Positions 1 to 8,239 of a stretch of 64,000 nucleotides of DNA are shown piece by piece. The notes beneath the pieces were generated by a model. That model saw nothing but the letters and a program-made list of their open reading frames with translations, had not been told where the DNA came from and did no database searches. The stretch lies in contig NZ_QBKU01000005.1 of the NCBI RefSeq assembly GCF_003054325.1, positions 186,001 to 250,000 of the forward strand, written 5' to 3'. The position numbers and the translations under genes are program-made. The stretch is from Sulfitobacter mediterraneus. GTDB lineage: Bacteria > Pseudomonadota > Alphaproteobacteria > Rhodobacterales > Rhodobacteraceae. The first letter of the stretch is position 1. Every line of letters begins with the position of its first letter.

Positions 1-879
1 GGTGAACACCAGCTCGCCGCGTTCGCCATCTGCTACGGGTTCTCCGGTTTCGGGGTTGATGATCTCGGGATAGAAATGGTCTTCCCAGATGTGCAGCCCG
101 TCTTTGGATTCCACACATTCCATGGAAACACCCGGCCCCATCACCTCGGACAACCCGTAGATATCTACAGCATGCATATCGAAAGCTTCTTCGATTTCGA
201 GCCGCATCGCGTTGGTCCACGGCTCAGCGCCGAAGATGCCGACCTCCAATGAGGATTTGCGCGGATCGACGCCCTGCGCGGCAAATTCGTCCAGGATAGA
301 CAGGGCATAAGAAGGGGTCACCGTGATGCCTTTGGGCTGAAAATCACCGATCAACCGGACCTGCCGAGGGGTCATGCCGCCAGAGACAGGCACAGTTGTC
401 AGCCCCAGATAGTCAGATCCCAGATGGATGCCCATCCCGCCAGTGAAGAGCCCGTAGCCATAGGCATTGTGCAACATGTCACCGGGGCAAAGGCCCGCCG
501 CCCGCAGCGACCGCGCCACAACCGACCCCCAGTTGTTGAGGTCGTTCTTGGTATAGCCCACAACCGTTGGCTTGCCCGTTGTGCCGGAGGAGGCATGCAG
601 CCGCGCAACCTGTTCGCGCGGCACTGCAAAGAGCCCAAACGGATAGTTTTCGCGTAGATCGTTTTTGACCGTAAAGGGAAACTTCGACAGATCGGCCAGT
701 GAGTGCAGATCATCCGGGTGGACACCCGCCGCATCAAAACTGTTCTTGTAAAACGGCACGTTGTCATAGGCATGGCGCAGCGACCATTTCATCCGCTCAA
801 GCTGCAACGCCTGTATCTCGTCGCGGCTGGCAATTTCAATTGGGTCCAGTGTGGATTTGGCGGGCGTCAGATCTTTCAT
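1..879 (-). CDS. paaK: Phenylacetate-CoA ligase (3' part outside window)
   Basis: AMP-forming ligase that activates phenylacetate to phenylacetyl-CoA, the first step of the aerobic phenylacetate pathway. The 293 visible N-terminal residues (the family is about 430-440) include the P-loop SSGTTGKP, the segment YGYGLFTGG and the adenylate-binding stretch YGLSEVMGPG. The start is the ATG at 879, which shares one base with the TGA of paaI just upstream, so the two are translationally coupled. The coding strand runs off the left edge, so the C-terminal domain is not visible. The remaining paa genes probably lie further left (inference). Confidence 0.93.
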   Translation of the reverse strand, partial: MKDLTPAKSTLDPIEIASRDEIQALQLERMKWSLRHAYDNVPFYKNSFDAAGVHPDDLHSLADLSKFPFTVKNDLRENYPFGLFAVPREQVARLHASSGTTGKPTVVGYTKNDLNNWGSVVARSLRAAGLCPGDMLHNAYGYGLFTGGMGIHLGSDYLGLTTVPVSGGMTPRQVRLIGDFQPKGITVTPSYALSILDEFAAQGVDPRKSSLEVGIFGAEPWTNAMRLEIEEAFDMHAVDIYGLSEVMGPGVSMECVESKDGLHIWEDHFYPEIINPETGEPVADGERGELVFT

Positions 880-1316
880 CAGGATGGAACCTCTTGGGGA
901 AAATGTTGGCCTTTGACGGTGCGGGACAAACCGCGAAACAAGGCGATGGTCCTGCCGTCTTCTCCGGTGACAGTGACATCATAAACGCCGGATCGCCCGG
1001 TTTTTGATACTTCCGTAGCAGCGGCGGTCAGCAATTCACCGTCAGCACCGGGGGTCAGATAGGTGATCTGGTTTTGCTGCGCGACGGTCAGTTGATTGTA
1101 GGTGTTGCAGGCAAAAGCAAAGGCGCTGTCGGCCAGCGCAAAAGTAAAGCCGCCGTGGCAAATGCCATGTCCATTCAGCATATCAGGCCGAACGCGCATG
1201 GTCAGTGTCGCTTGGCCCGGGGCGATTTTAGTGATGCGCATGCCCAGCCCGCTCGAAGCGGGATCTTTGGCATACATGATCTCGGCACATTTTTCGGCAC
1301 AGGTCTGGGGGGTCAT
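879..1316 (-). CDS. paaI: Hydroxyphenylacetyl-CoA thioesterase PaaI
   Basis: Hotdog-fold thioesterase of 145 residues, the usual size for PaaI. It hydrolyses ring-hydroxylated phenylacetyl-CoA and relieves CoA trapping in the phenylacetate pathway. The hotdog signature HGGFTFALADSAFAFACN is visible about halfway along. An upstream in-frame extension exists, but MTPQTCAEKCAEIMYAKD matches how this family begins, so I chose the ATG at 1316. The stop overlaps the paaK start by one base, which supports a paaIK transcript. The divergent DUF2794 gene begins about 120 bp away. Confidence 0.9.
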   Translation of the reverse strand: MTPQTCAEKCAEIMYAKDPASSGLGMRITKIAPGQATLTMRVRPDMLNGHGICHGGFTFALADSAFAFACNTYNQLTVAQQNQITYLTPGADGELLTAAATEVSKTGRSGVYDVTVTGEDGRTIALFRGLSRTVKGQHFPQEVPS

Positions 1317-1434
1317 TTTGCTTCGCACATATGTTTCATAAATCGGGACATTTGCACAACTTTGTAACGCTTTCAATCCTTTTTGATCGGCCATCGGGCT
1401 TGATTTGTCGCGCCAACAGCGCAACTGTGAGTAT

Positions 1435-1782
1435 ATGACGATGCATTCCCCTCCTCAGGTTACCCCGTTTGAGCGCCCGCCCGAGCAGGTCGCCTTCCAC
1501 CGAACAGAGCTGTCCGTGATCTTGTCTTTGTATGGACGTATGGTCGCGGCCGGAGAGTGGCGCGATTATGGGATTTCCTGTCTCAAGGAAGTGGCGGTGT
1601 TCTCGGTGTTCCGTCGCACTGCCGAGATCCCGCTTTACCGTATCGAGAAACGACCAAAGCTGCGCAACAAACAAGGCATGTATGCGATTGTTGGCACAGG
1701 CGGCCAGATCATGCGCCGCGGTCACGATCTCAAGGCGGTCCTGCGGGTGTTGGAACGCAAACTTATCCGGTCTGTTGATTGA
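1435..1782 (+). CDS. DUF2794 family protein
   Basis: Conserved alphaproteobacterial protein of unknown function, 115 residues. The family core is visible as LYGRMVAAGEWRDYGISC, followed by VFSVFRR and LYRIEKRPKL. There is no signal peptide or membrane segment, so it is probably cytosolic. I chose the ATG at 1435, which has a short GTGAG ribosome site four bases upstream; the ATG at 1441 is also possible. It is transcribed divergently from paaI and convergently with the NlpC/P60 gene, with only six bases between the two stops. No role can be read from the sequence. Confidence 0.85.
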   Translation: MTMHSPPQVTPFERPPEQVAFHRTELSVILSLYGRMVAAGEWRDYGISCLKEVAVFSVFRRTAEIPLYRIEKRPKLRNKQGMYAIVGTGGQIMRRGHDLKAVLRVLERKLIRSVD

Positions 1783-1788
1783 ACGTGA

Positions 1789-2562
1789 TCAAAGGCGGCG
1801 GTGTCCTGTCACCGGCCCATCGCCCTGCGCTTCGATCCGCTTGATGGCATCGTCAATCGGTTCATAAACCGTGCTCATCGCGCCTGCGCTGGCATGTAGA
1901 ATGGTTTGCGGATCACTGACAATCGCCACATGGCCCTTCCAGAACAGCAGATCGTTGCGCTGGTAAGCCTCATTGGTGGCATGGCCCAATGTCTGTTGCT
2001 GATCGCTATCGGCCGGGCAGGGCATACCGCAAGCCAACAAGGCCGCCTGAACCAGACCTGAACAATCAATGCCCCATCGGCTGTTGCCGCCCCAGAGATA
2101 TGGCGTGCCAAGAAACCGGGCCGCGATCTCTGCCGGATCGGAGTAAAGTGTTTCCAATGGGGCAAGGTGATTGAGTGGGATAAACCCAAGAGAGGTCTGT
2201 GCAAAATTCCCCTCACCACCCGTGACCGCTACACGGCTACCAAAGCTGAGCGAGATCAGATCAGGTGATTTGAAATCCGCCCTCTCAAAGGCGTGCGTTG
2301 CTGGAGTGCAGACCTGATGACTTGCCTCTTGTCGCGGTCCAAGGGTCTGGCGCTGCACATAGCCGCAATAGCCATCTTTGGCCGATTGCACATATCGCCA
2401 ATCCCCATCGTCGCCCAATACAGTCACCATATCCCCATAAATCAACTGCCTGTCGCGCGGGCCATCCGGGCTGCGGCGCAGATCGGCTACGCTGACAGCA
2501 ATCTGTGCGGGATCGGCGCGGGTTGATTTGTCCGGGTCCGGGGTCAGGCGTCTGTCGGTCAT
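1789..2562 (-). CDS. NlpC/P60 family cysteine hydrolase with SH3-like N-terminus
   Basis: Putative peptidoglycan peptide hydrolase of 257 residues. The N-terminal part (about 20-135) looks like two bacterial SH3 modules. The NlpC/P60 domain (about 140-257) carries the motif DCSGLVQ with catalytic Cys167, His211 in GHVAIV, and His223 as probable third residue. No signal peptide is evident, so it may act in the cytoplasm on recycled muropeptides or be exported another way. Its start overlaps the stop of the upstream aminopeptidase by four bases (ATGA), so the pair is one operon and may jointly degrade cell-wall peptides (inference). Confidence 0.88.
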   Translation of the reverse strand: MTDRRLTPDPDKSTRADPAQIAVSVADLRRSPDGPRDRQLIYGDMVTVLGDDGDWRYVQSAKDGYCGYVQRQTLGPRQEASHQVCTPATHAFERADFKSPDLISLSFGSRVAVTGGEGNFAQTSLGFIPLNHLAPLETLYSDPAEIAARFLGTPYLWGGNSRWGIDCSGLVQAALLACGMPCPADSDQQQTLGHATNEAYQRNDLLFWKGHVAIVSDPQTILHASAGAMSTVYEPIDDAIKRIEAQGDGPVTGHRRL

Positions 2563-3941
2563 GAGGTCAAAATCTCATCAAGCGCGGCAAAAACTGCGCG
2601 GGTGGCTTGGCCAACGCCGCCCTTTGGCCGCGCCGGCGCCGCAGCAGGTTGCCATCCATAGATGTCAAAATGGGCATAGCGGCTGTGAGTGACAAAGCGG
2701 CGTAGGAACAACGCGGCAGTGATGCATCCGGCAAAGCCACCCTTTGGCGCATTGTCCAGATCGGCAATGCCCGGTTCGATCATCGCCTCGTAAGGGTCAT
2801 GAAACGGCAGGCGCCAGACAGGATCGGCCTGCACACCTGCGGCGTTTTCCAGAGCTGCCACAAACCCCGCGTCATCCGAGAAATAGGGCGCAAGGTCCGG
2901 GCCTACAGCAACCCGCGCCGCACCGGTCAACGTCGCCATCGAAATGATCTGATCGGGTTTTTCTTCGTCAGCCAGCGCCAATGCATCGGCCAGAACCAAC
3001 CGCCCTTCGGCATCGGTATTGTTGATCTCGACCGTCAGACCCTTGCGCGAGGTCAGAATATCCTGCGGGCGGAAGGCATTGCCGGAAACGGCGTTTTCCA
3101 CCGCCGGGACCAGCACCCGCAGCTGCACCTGCTTGCCCGTTGCCATGATCATATGCGCCAGACCCAGCACCGCCGCCGCGCCGCCCATGTCCTTTTTCAT
3201 CAGGCCCATCGATGCACCGGGCTTGAGGTTCAAACCGCCGGTGTCGAAACACACACCTTTGCCAACCAATGTCAGGGTCGGTCCACTGTCGCCCCACCGC
3301 ATATCAATCAAGCGTGGGGCGCGATCCGCTGCGCGGCCAACGGTGTGGATCATCGGCAGGTTCTGTTCCAGCAATTCATCGCCGGTGATCACGTTGATTT
3401 GCGCGCGATGCGCCTTGGCCAAATCCCGCGCCGCTTGTTCCAGATCGGGCGGGCCCATGTCGGATGCTGGCGTGTTGATCAAGTCGCGGGTCAGGCATTC
3501 CCCCGCCGCCAGTGCCTCGACCTCGGCCACGTTCACAGCCTCGGGTGCAAGCAATTCCGCGGCAATGGGGGATTGCGATTTGTACCGATCAAAACTGTGG
3601 CGCGACAATAGCCAACCCAGTGCCTCGACGGATTTTTGATCATCCGGCAGGCCAGAAACAATCTGGTAGATCCCTTTGGGCAATTTGGCCGCTGCCGCCG
3701 CCAGATGAAACCGGCCACGCGCTCGGGCCGCTGCTGTGCCGAAACCGGCAACGGCCATCATCACAGTTCCATCGGCCGCCGGTATCGTCAAGGCTTGGCC
3801 AAGGCCGCCGGTGAAACCCTGCGCGGCGATCCAGGTTTGGGCCGCTTCTGGTTGATCACTGAGCCACGCATCAAGCCCGTCTTCGGCAATCACATGAAGC
3901 GGCAGGGCGGACGAGGCATCGGATGCAAAACGAGGTGGCAT
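2559..3941 (-). CDS. M17 family leucyl aminopeptidase
   Basis: Cytosolic metallo-aminopeptidase of 460 residues. The C-terminal catalytic domain shows the M17 signature NTDAEGRL at 308-315, the metal/substrate segment GKGVCFDTGGLNLKPG around 228-242 and KKDMGGAA after it. The N-terminal 150 residues are the divergent substrate-gating domain. It is somewhat shorter than PepA (about 500), closer to the PepB-like branch common in Rhodobacterales. It is the first gene of a two-gene unit with the NlpC/P60 hydrolase, overlapping it by four bases. Confidence 0.93.
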   Translation of the reverse strand: MPPRFASDASSALPLHVIAEDGLDAWLSDQPEAAQTWIAAQGFTGGLGQALTIPAADGTVMMAVAGFGTAAARARGRFHLAAAAAKLPKGIYQIVSGLPDDQKSVEALGWLLSRHSFDRYKSQSPIAAELLAPEAVNVAEVEALAAGECLTRDLINTPASDMGPPDLEQAARDLAKAHRAQINVITGDELLEQNLPMIHTVGRAADRAPRLIDMRWGDSGPTLTLVGKGVCFDTGGLNLKPGASMGLMKKDMGGAAAVLGLAHMIMATGKQVQLRVLVPAVENAVSGNAFRPQDILTSRKGLTVEINNTDAEGRLVLADALALADEEKPDQIISMATLTGAARVAVGPDLAPYFSDDAGFVAALENAAGVQADPVWRLPFHDPYEAMIEPGIADLDNAPKGGFAGCITAALFLRRFVTHSRYAHFDIYGWQPAAAPARPKGGVGQATRAVFAALDEILTS

Positions 3942-4019
3942 AGGGCACTTTCTAACGGGTCAATAATTGCGCCCAGCCTACCCGTTCCAGCGTCACCCGC
4001 AAGCCATCTCGAAGCCAGA

Positions 4020-4397
4020 TCATTCGGGCATTTCGTCAATATCCCAAATCGCAGTCAGCGATCGCTCCCCGATCCGAAACAGCCGTGACAGGGTCGCTGC
4101 AAGGGCAGTTGCGTCGTTGTTGGTCACGCATTGTCCAACATCACGGGCGACCTTCGCCAGATCCGCCATGCCGATCTGATCCGATATGGCGATCAACGAC
4201 CGCGCACTTTTTTGCAGATCGGCCCAAGCGGCATCGCGGAAATGCTGTTCGCACTGCGTCAACCGCCGTGCCAGATCTTCTAGAGCACGGCAAACGACAT
4301 CTTCTGCCCCCGCTTCGCCCAATTGTGTGTAAAGCGCGCCCAGCCGATCCTGATCCACACTGATTTGTTCCATTGGTCGGATTTGCAGAACCTGCAT
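4020..4397 (-). CDS. Small helical protein, Hpt-like but without the phospho-His
   Basis: Hypothetical cytosolic protein of 125 residues, predicted mostly helical. The stretch ARSLIAISDQIGMADLAKVARDV resembles the helix pair of histidine phosphotransfer domains, where an AHxLKG motif would carry the active His; here that position is not His, so phosphotransfer is unlikely. The ATG at 4397 has a good AAGGGGTGAG ribosome site; a TTG lies one codon upstream. It is divergent from the carbonic anhydrase operon and shares a 144-bp promoter region with it. No confident function. Confidence 0.6.
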   Translation of the reverse strand: MQVLQIRPMEQISVDQDRLGALYTQLGEAGAEDVVCRALEDLARRLTQCEQHFRDAAWADLQKSARSLIAISDQIGMADLAKVARDVGQCVTNNDATALAATLSRLFRIGERSLTAIWDIDEMPE

Positions 4398-4541
4398 CAA
4401 CTCACCCCTTGTTCAGCCCCCACGGCCAAAGCGGACTATTGTTCAAACAAGTATGCAAATGGTTGCTCTGCCACTGTATTTTCGCTCGAATTTGTTCGGG
4501 AATTAAGCTAACCCTGCGGAAATGTTTCAGGAGACCTCTCA

Positions 4542-5195
4542 ATGATGGATCATGCAAAGCCGCTTCCGGCATATCTGTTGACGCGTTATCACGGGTGGAA
4601 GGCCACCGGTTATGCGGACAACAAATCGTGGTATCGGCGACTGGCCACCGAGGGGCAGCGCCCCCGCGCCATGGTGATCTCTTGCTGTGACAGTCGCGTG
4701 CATGTCACTTCGATTTTTGGAGCCGATCAGGGCGAATTTTTCATTCACCGCAATATCGCCAACCTTGTCCCGCCCTGTGAGCCGGACGGCCAGCACCACG
4801 GCACATCCGCCGCCGTGGAATACGCGGTGCGGGTTCTGAATGTCGCGCATCTGATCGTACTGGGCCATTCCAGCTGTGGCGGTGCAAAGGGCTGCCTTGA
4901 GATGTGCAAGGGCAACGCGCCTGAACTGGAAGCCAAAGACAGCTTTGTTGGCCGCTGGGTGGACATTCTGCGCCCCAAATATGGCGAGGTTGCTGATATT
5001 GAAGACGAACAAGAACAAGAACGGCAATTCGAAAAACATGCGGTGATGACGTCACTTGAGAACCTGATGACCTTTCCATGGGTCAATGAAAAGGTGACAA
5101 ACGGCGAATTGAGCCTACATGGCTTGTGGACGGACATCGGCGAAGGTGGGTTGGAATATTTCTGCCCGGAAACGGGAAAATTCCAGCCAGTTTAA
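4542..5195 (+). CDS. Beta-class carbonic anhydrase
   Basis: Zinc enzyme of 217 residues interconverting CO2 and bicarbonate. The ligand set is complete: Cys48, Asp50 and Arg52 in CCDSR, and His109/Cys112 in GHSSCGG. There is no signal peptide, so it is cytosolic. AGGAGA lies eight bases before the ATG at 4542. It is followed after 15 bp by sbtA and then sbtB, so it is almost certainly the first gene of an inorganic-carbon operon that supplies or uses imported bicarbonate. Confidence 0.95.
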   Translation: MMDHAKPLPAYLLTRYHGWKATGYADNKSWYRRLATEGQRPRAMVISCCDSRVHVTSIFGADQGEFFIHRNIANLVPPCEPDGQHHGTSAAVEYAVRVLNVAHLIVLGHSSCGGAKGCLEMCKGNAPELEAKDSFVGRWVDILRPKYGEVADIEDEQEQERQFEKHAVMTSLENLMTFPWVNEKVTNGELSLHGLWTDIGEGGLEYFCPETGKFQPV

Positions 5196-5210
5196 CAGGG
5201 CATTTGGGGC

Positions 5211-6194
5211 ATGGAAAATCTGTTCTCTCTCGCGGCGGACAACCTGGTCTCGCCCATTATCTTGTCGTTTGTTTTGGGTGTCGCAGCTTCCCTTGCGCGG
5301 TCTGACCTGAGCATTCCAGAGGCTGCGGCCAAGGCGCTGTCGATTTATCTGCTTTTCGCTATCGGCTTCAAAGGTGGGGTCAGTGTTGCCGCGCATGGCA
5401 TTGACGCGCGGCTCGGGTTGGCCTTGCTGGCGGGGATCATTCTTTCGGCGGCCCTGCCGTTGGTCGCCTTTGGCCTGCTGCGGGTGATGACCGCGATGAG
5501 CCGGCTAGATGCGGCGGCTGTTGCGGCGCACTACGGTTCGATCTCGATTGTGACATTTGTAGCGGCGACCTCGGTTCTGGAAAGCCGCGGTATCGCTGCG
5601 GAGGGGTACATGGTCGCGGTGGCCGCCGCGATGGAAGCGCCCGCGATCCTGTCTGCCCTGTGGCTGGTGGCCCGTGGCGGAGGCGGCGATAGCAAAGGCA
5701 TGGATGGCGCGCTCATGCGTGAAATCATGTTGAACGGATCCATCGTTTTACTCGTCGGCGCGTTCCTTATCGGCTGGGCCACGGGCGAAGAGGGGCTTGC
5801 GGAAATTTCCAGCTTTATCGTTTCGCCGTTCAAAGGTGTGTTGTGCCTGTTCCTGCTTGATATGGGGCTCGTCGCGGGGCGCGGTCTGCGTCAAGGCGGC
5901 GGGATCCTCACACCATCGGTTTTGGCGTTTGGCGTGTTGATGCCCCTGATCGGTGCAGCGGCGGGCCTGGCTACGGCACTTGCGCTTGGCCTCACTCCGG
6001 GCGGCGTAACATTGATGATGGTTTTGTCGGCGTCCGCCTCTTACATCGCGGTGCCAGCGGCGATGCGCGTGGCCCTGCCTGAGGCGAACCCGTCACTTTA
6101 CCTGACCCTCTCGCTTGGGGTGACCTTCCCCTTCAACCTGACACTTGGCATTCCGCTTTATGTCGCGGTGGCCCAAGCTGTGACCGGAGGCTGA
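5211..6194 (+). CDS. sbtA: Sodium-dependent bicarbonate permease SbtA
   Basis: Inner-membrane protein of 327 residues with about ten hydrophobic segments in two halves separated by a short polar loop (GGGGDSKGMDG, about 155-165). This is the layout of the SbtA (formerly DUF897) family, which imports bicarbonate with sodium in cyanobacteria. The segments AIGFKGGV and HYGSISIVTFVAA in the first half and SASASYIAVPAAMR in the second are characteristic. It sits 15 bp after a carbonic anhydrase and 3 bp before a PII-like sbtB, the expected partners. Transport of bicarbonate rather than another anion is inferred from family and context. Confidence 0.9.
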   Translation: MENLFSLAADNLVSPIILSFVLGVAASLARSDLSIPEAAAKALSIYLLFAIGFKGGVSVAAHGIDARLGLALLAGIILSAALPLVAFGLLRVMTAMSRLDAAAVAAHYGSISIVTFVAATSVLESRGIAAEGYMVAVAAAMEAPAILSALWLVARGGGGDSKGMDGALMREIMLNGSIVLLVGAFLIGWATGEEGLAEISSFIVSPFKGVLCLFLLDMGLVAGRGLRQGGGILTPSVLAFGVLMPLIGAAAGLATALALGLTPGGVTLMMVLSASASYIAVPAAMRVALPEANPSLYLTLSLGVTFPFNLTLGIPLYVAVAQAVTGG

Positions 6195-6197
6195 CCT

Positions 6198-6509
6198 ATG
6201 CAAACCCACAAAGCCAAACGTGTTGAGATCACCATCGAAGGGGTCATGCAGTCGCGCCTCACCGATGCGCTGAAAAAGGCCGGCGTGACCGGCTATACTG
6301 TGCTGCCGGTGTTGGGCGGCTCGGGCAAATCCGGTGAATGGAGCCGCGCAGGCCAGGTCAGCCGCGCCTCAGGCATGGTGCAGGTGATTTGCATCATTCG
6401 GCCCGAACGACTTGATGGCTTGCTTGAGGGTGCCTTTGCCGTGGTCGAACGCCATATCGGCGTGGTCAGCGTGACCGATTGTGATGTGCTGCGGGCCGAA
6501 CGATTCTGA
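6198..6509 (+). CDS. sbtB: SbtB-like PII signalling protein
   Basis: PII-superfamily protein of 103 residues, probably a trimer that binds SbtA and gates it in response to adenine nucleotides. Recognisable parts are the first beta strand KRVEITIEG, a Gly/Ser-rich T-loop start GGSGKSGEW, and the closing strand GVVSVTDCDVLR. The C-terminus ends directly after RAERF, so the redox CGPEGC tail of some cyanobacterial SbtB proteins is absent. It starts 3 bp after the sbtA stop, and its own stop abuts the convergent DUF4139 gene with no intergenic base. Confidence 0.87.
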   Translation: MQTHKAKRVEITIEGVMQSRLTDALKKAGVTGYTVLPVLGGSGKSGEWSRAGQVSRASGMVQVICIIRPERLDGLLEGAFAVVERHIGVVSVTDCDVLRAERF

Positions 6510-8138
6510 TCAACGCAAGATCTTGTCCTCGGGCCAGCGCAGGTTTTCCTCAATCGTGATGGATGTTGTTGCGCCAGCGGCCACGTTCAGAGCCCACTGC
6601 AAAATGCCGCGCCGGTCATCTAGATTGGTCTCATCAGGCGTAGGAGTGGCGGACCAGTCAATCTGCAAGTCTTCCTGCGCGGTATAGGGCACCGCCGCCT
6701 GCACCTCGACCTGCCAATCCTCTGATCCGATGTTCTGGATGTCCATCCGCATGCGATCCGTCTTGGCATTGGACCGGCTTATAATCCCGCGATCCCCTTC
6801 GCTCTGGTCCAGAACGGTATAGGTCAGGCGCAAATCCTCAATCGGTCCAAACGGAAGCTCTGCCTCGTCGCCCGCAGGGATCAGCCCAATATTCACTTGC
6901 CCAATCAGGGTATTGTCCACGAACAACGCCACCTCATCCGCAGGCAACAGTGGCTCTTGGGTGGTGTTGGTAAATTCCGCCATCAAAAACGCGGTCTGAT
7001 CGGCGCGCGGCACCGCACGGGCAAAGCGGCGGGCAGGAAAGGTCAATGTGTCCAGCGCCACACGGGTGTCATCCACACCGCTGGCGATGTTGACGGGGGT
7101 GGCAAAATCATAGCGTACGCCGGGGCCGTCGAAATTGGTCATGCCCATGGCCTCCTCAACGATCACCGGAGCTTCGATCACCGGCGCTGCGGCATAGCTT
7201 TCGGCGCTGTCGGCCATCTGGCGTGTCAACTTGGCGCGGGGCGACTCTTTGTCTGCCAAGGTCAGTCGTCGCGGGTAGACGTGTGACGGTTGGGTCTGGC
7301 CCGATGGCACAAGCGTGGACAGGGTCAGCGCGACCCCCTGCCAGTTTTCGCCGCTGCGTTGAGAGACAACTGCCCCCCGTTTGATCGAAAGCTGCGGCGC
7401 GTCTTTGCCGTCCAGATGAATATCATAGGTCGGAGCCCAAACCGCATCGACCAGATATTCCAAAGCAATCGTCACCTCACCAGCCGCCGGGGCCATGATA
7501 TCAAGGGTCAGCTGCGCGTGTTTCTCCGGCGGTGGAGTGAGCGCAGCCAGCGCGGCCTTGGCCTCTTGCAAAGCTGTTTCCAGATCGGCGCGGCCCAACT
7601 CAAGATCCCGTACGGCCTGATGGGCCGCCAAGGCATCTTGTTGCGCGACAAGGCTTTGGGTTCCGATCATCTGGGCCAGTGCCTGCAAACTGCTGGCATC
7701 AGCGGGCAGCCCTTGGTTTTTGCCCAGGTCACTCAGAAACGCGATCTGTGTCTGTGCTGCACTGGCGGCCAGACCGGCGGCTGCGATTTGGTCATCCAGT
7801 TCGCGCAAGGCGGTTTTGGCAGCTTCGATCCCGTCTTTGGCGGCGGTGATTTCGGCGCTATCTGCTTTGGGTTGCGGCAGCACAGCCTCATTGCGGAATT
7901 GGGTCGTGCCCAAGGTTGCACCCATGACCGAAACCCGCAGATATTCGCGATCCATTGTGTGCGGCAAGTCCGGCAGGACGATCTGATGCGCGCCCTGGGG
8001 CAGGGTGACAGTGGCCTGACGGTGGACCGTTGCCAGATAAGGATAAACCGTGACCGCCTGCGGTTCGGATCGCAGGGTAAAAACATCCGCCATCGCGGCA
8101 GATGGCAGCAAGGACAGGCAGGCAAAGAGGACACGCAT
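6510..8138 (-). CDS. Exported DUF4139 domain protein (MuiA-like)
   Basis: Secreted protein of 542 residues with a signal peptide (MRVLFACLSLLPSAAMA). It then has a DUF4140-type N-terminal domain (VYPYLATVHRQATVTLP), a coiled-coil linker rich in Ala, Glu and Gln (about 95-205), and a C-terminal DUF4139 beta domain (VDAVWAPTYDIHLDG and WQGVALTLST). The family includes a protein named mucoidy inhibitor A, but its biochemical role is not established. AGGA lies eight bases upstream of the ATG. Transcribed alone and convergent with sbtB. Confidence 0.85.
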   Translation of the reverse strand: MRVLFACLSLLPSAAMADVFTLRSEPQAVTVYPYLATVHRQATVTLPQGAHQIVLPDLPHTMDREYLRVSVMGATLGTTQFRNEAVLPQPKADSAEITAAKDGIEAAKTALRELDDQIAAAGLAASAAQTQIAFLSDLGKNQGLPADASSLQALAQMIGTQSLVAQQDALAAHQAVRDLELGRADLETALQEAKAALAALTPPPEKHAQLTLDIMAPAAGEVTIALEYLVDAVWAPTYDIHLDGKDAPQLSIKRGAVVSQRSGENWQGVALTLSTLVPSGQTQPSHVYPRRLTLADKESPRAKLTRQMADSAESYAAAPVIEAPVIVEEAMGMTNFDGPGVRYDFATPVNIASGVDDTRVALDTLTFPARRFARAVPRADQTAFLMAEFTNTTQEPLLPADEVALFVDNTLIGQVNIGLIPAGDEAELPFGPIEDLRLTYTVLDQSEGDRGIISRSNAKTDRMRMDIQNIGSEDWQVEVQAAVPYTAQEDLQIDWSATPTPDETNLDDRRGILQWALNVAAGATTSITIEENLRWPEDKILR

Positions 8139-8180
8139 AATTCAATTCCTATAATTACTGGAACCAGTCTGCACCCTGAC

Positions 8181-8214
8181 AGCCAAAAGAAAAGGGGACC
8201 AAACGGTCCCCTTT
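8181..8214 (-). terminator. Rho-independent terminator of asd
   Basis: Perfect 10-bp stem AAAGGGGACC / GGTCCCCTTT with a four-base loop. Read on the minus strand it is followed by TCTTTT. It lies 26 bp after the asd stop. Confidence 0.9.
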
Positions 8215-8239
8215 CCCCAATCCGTATTTTGAGCGGATA

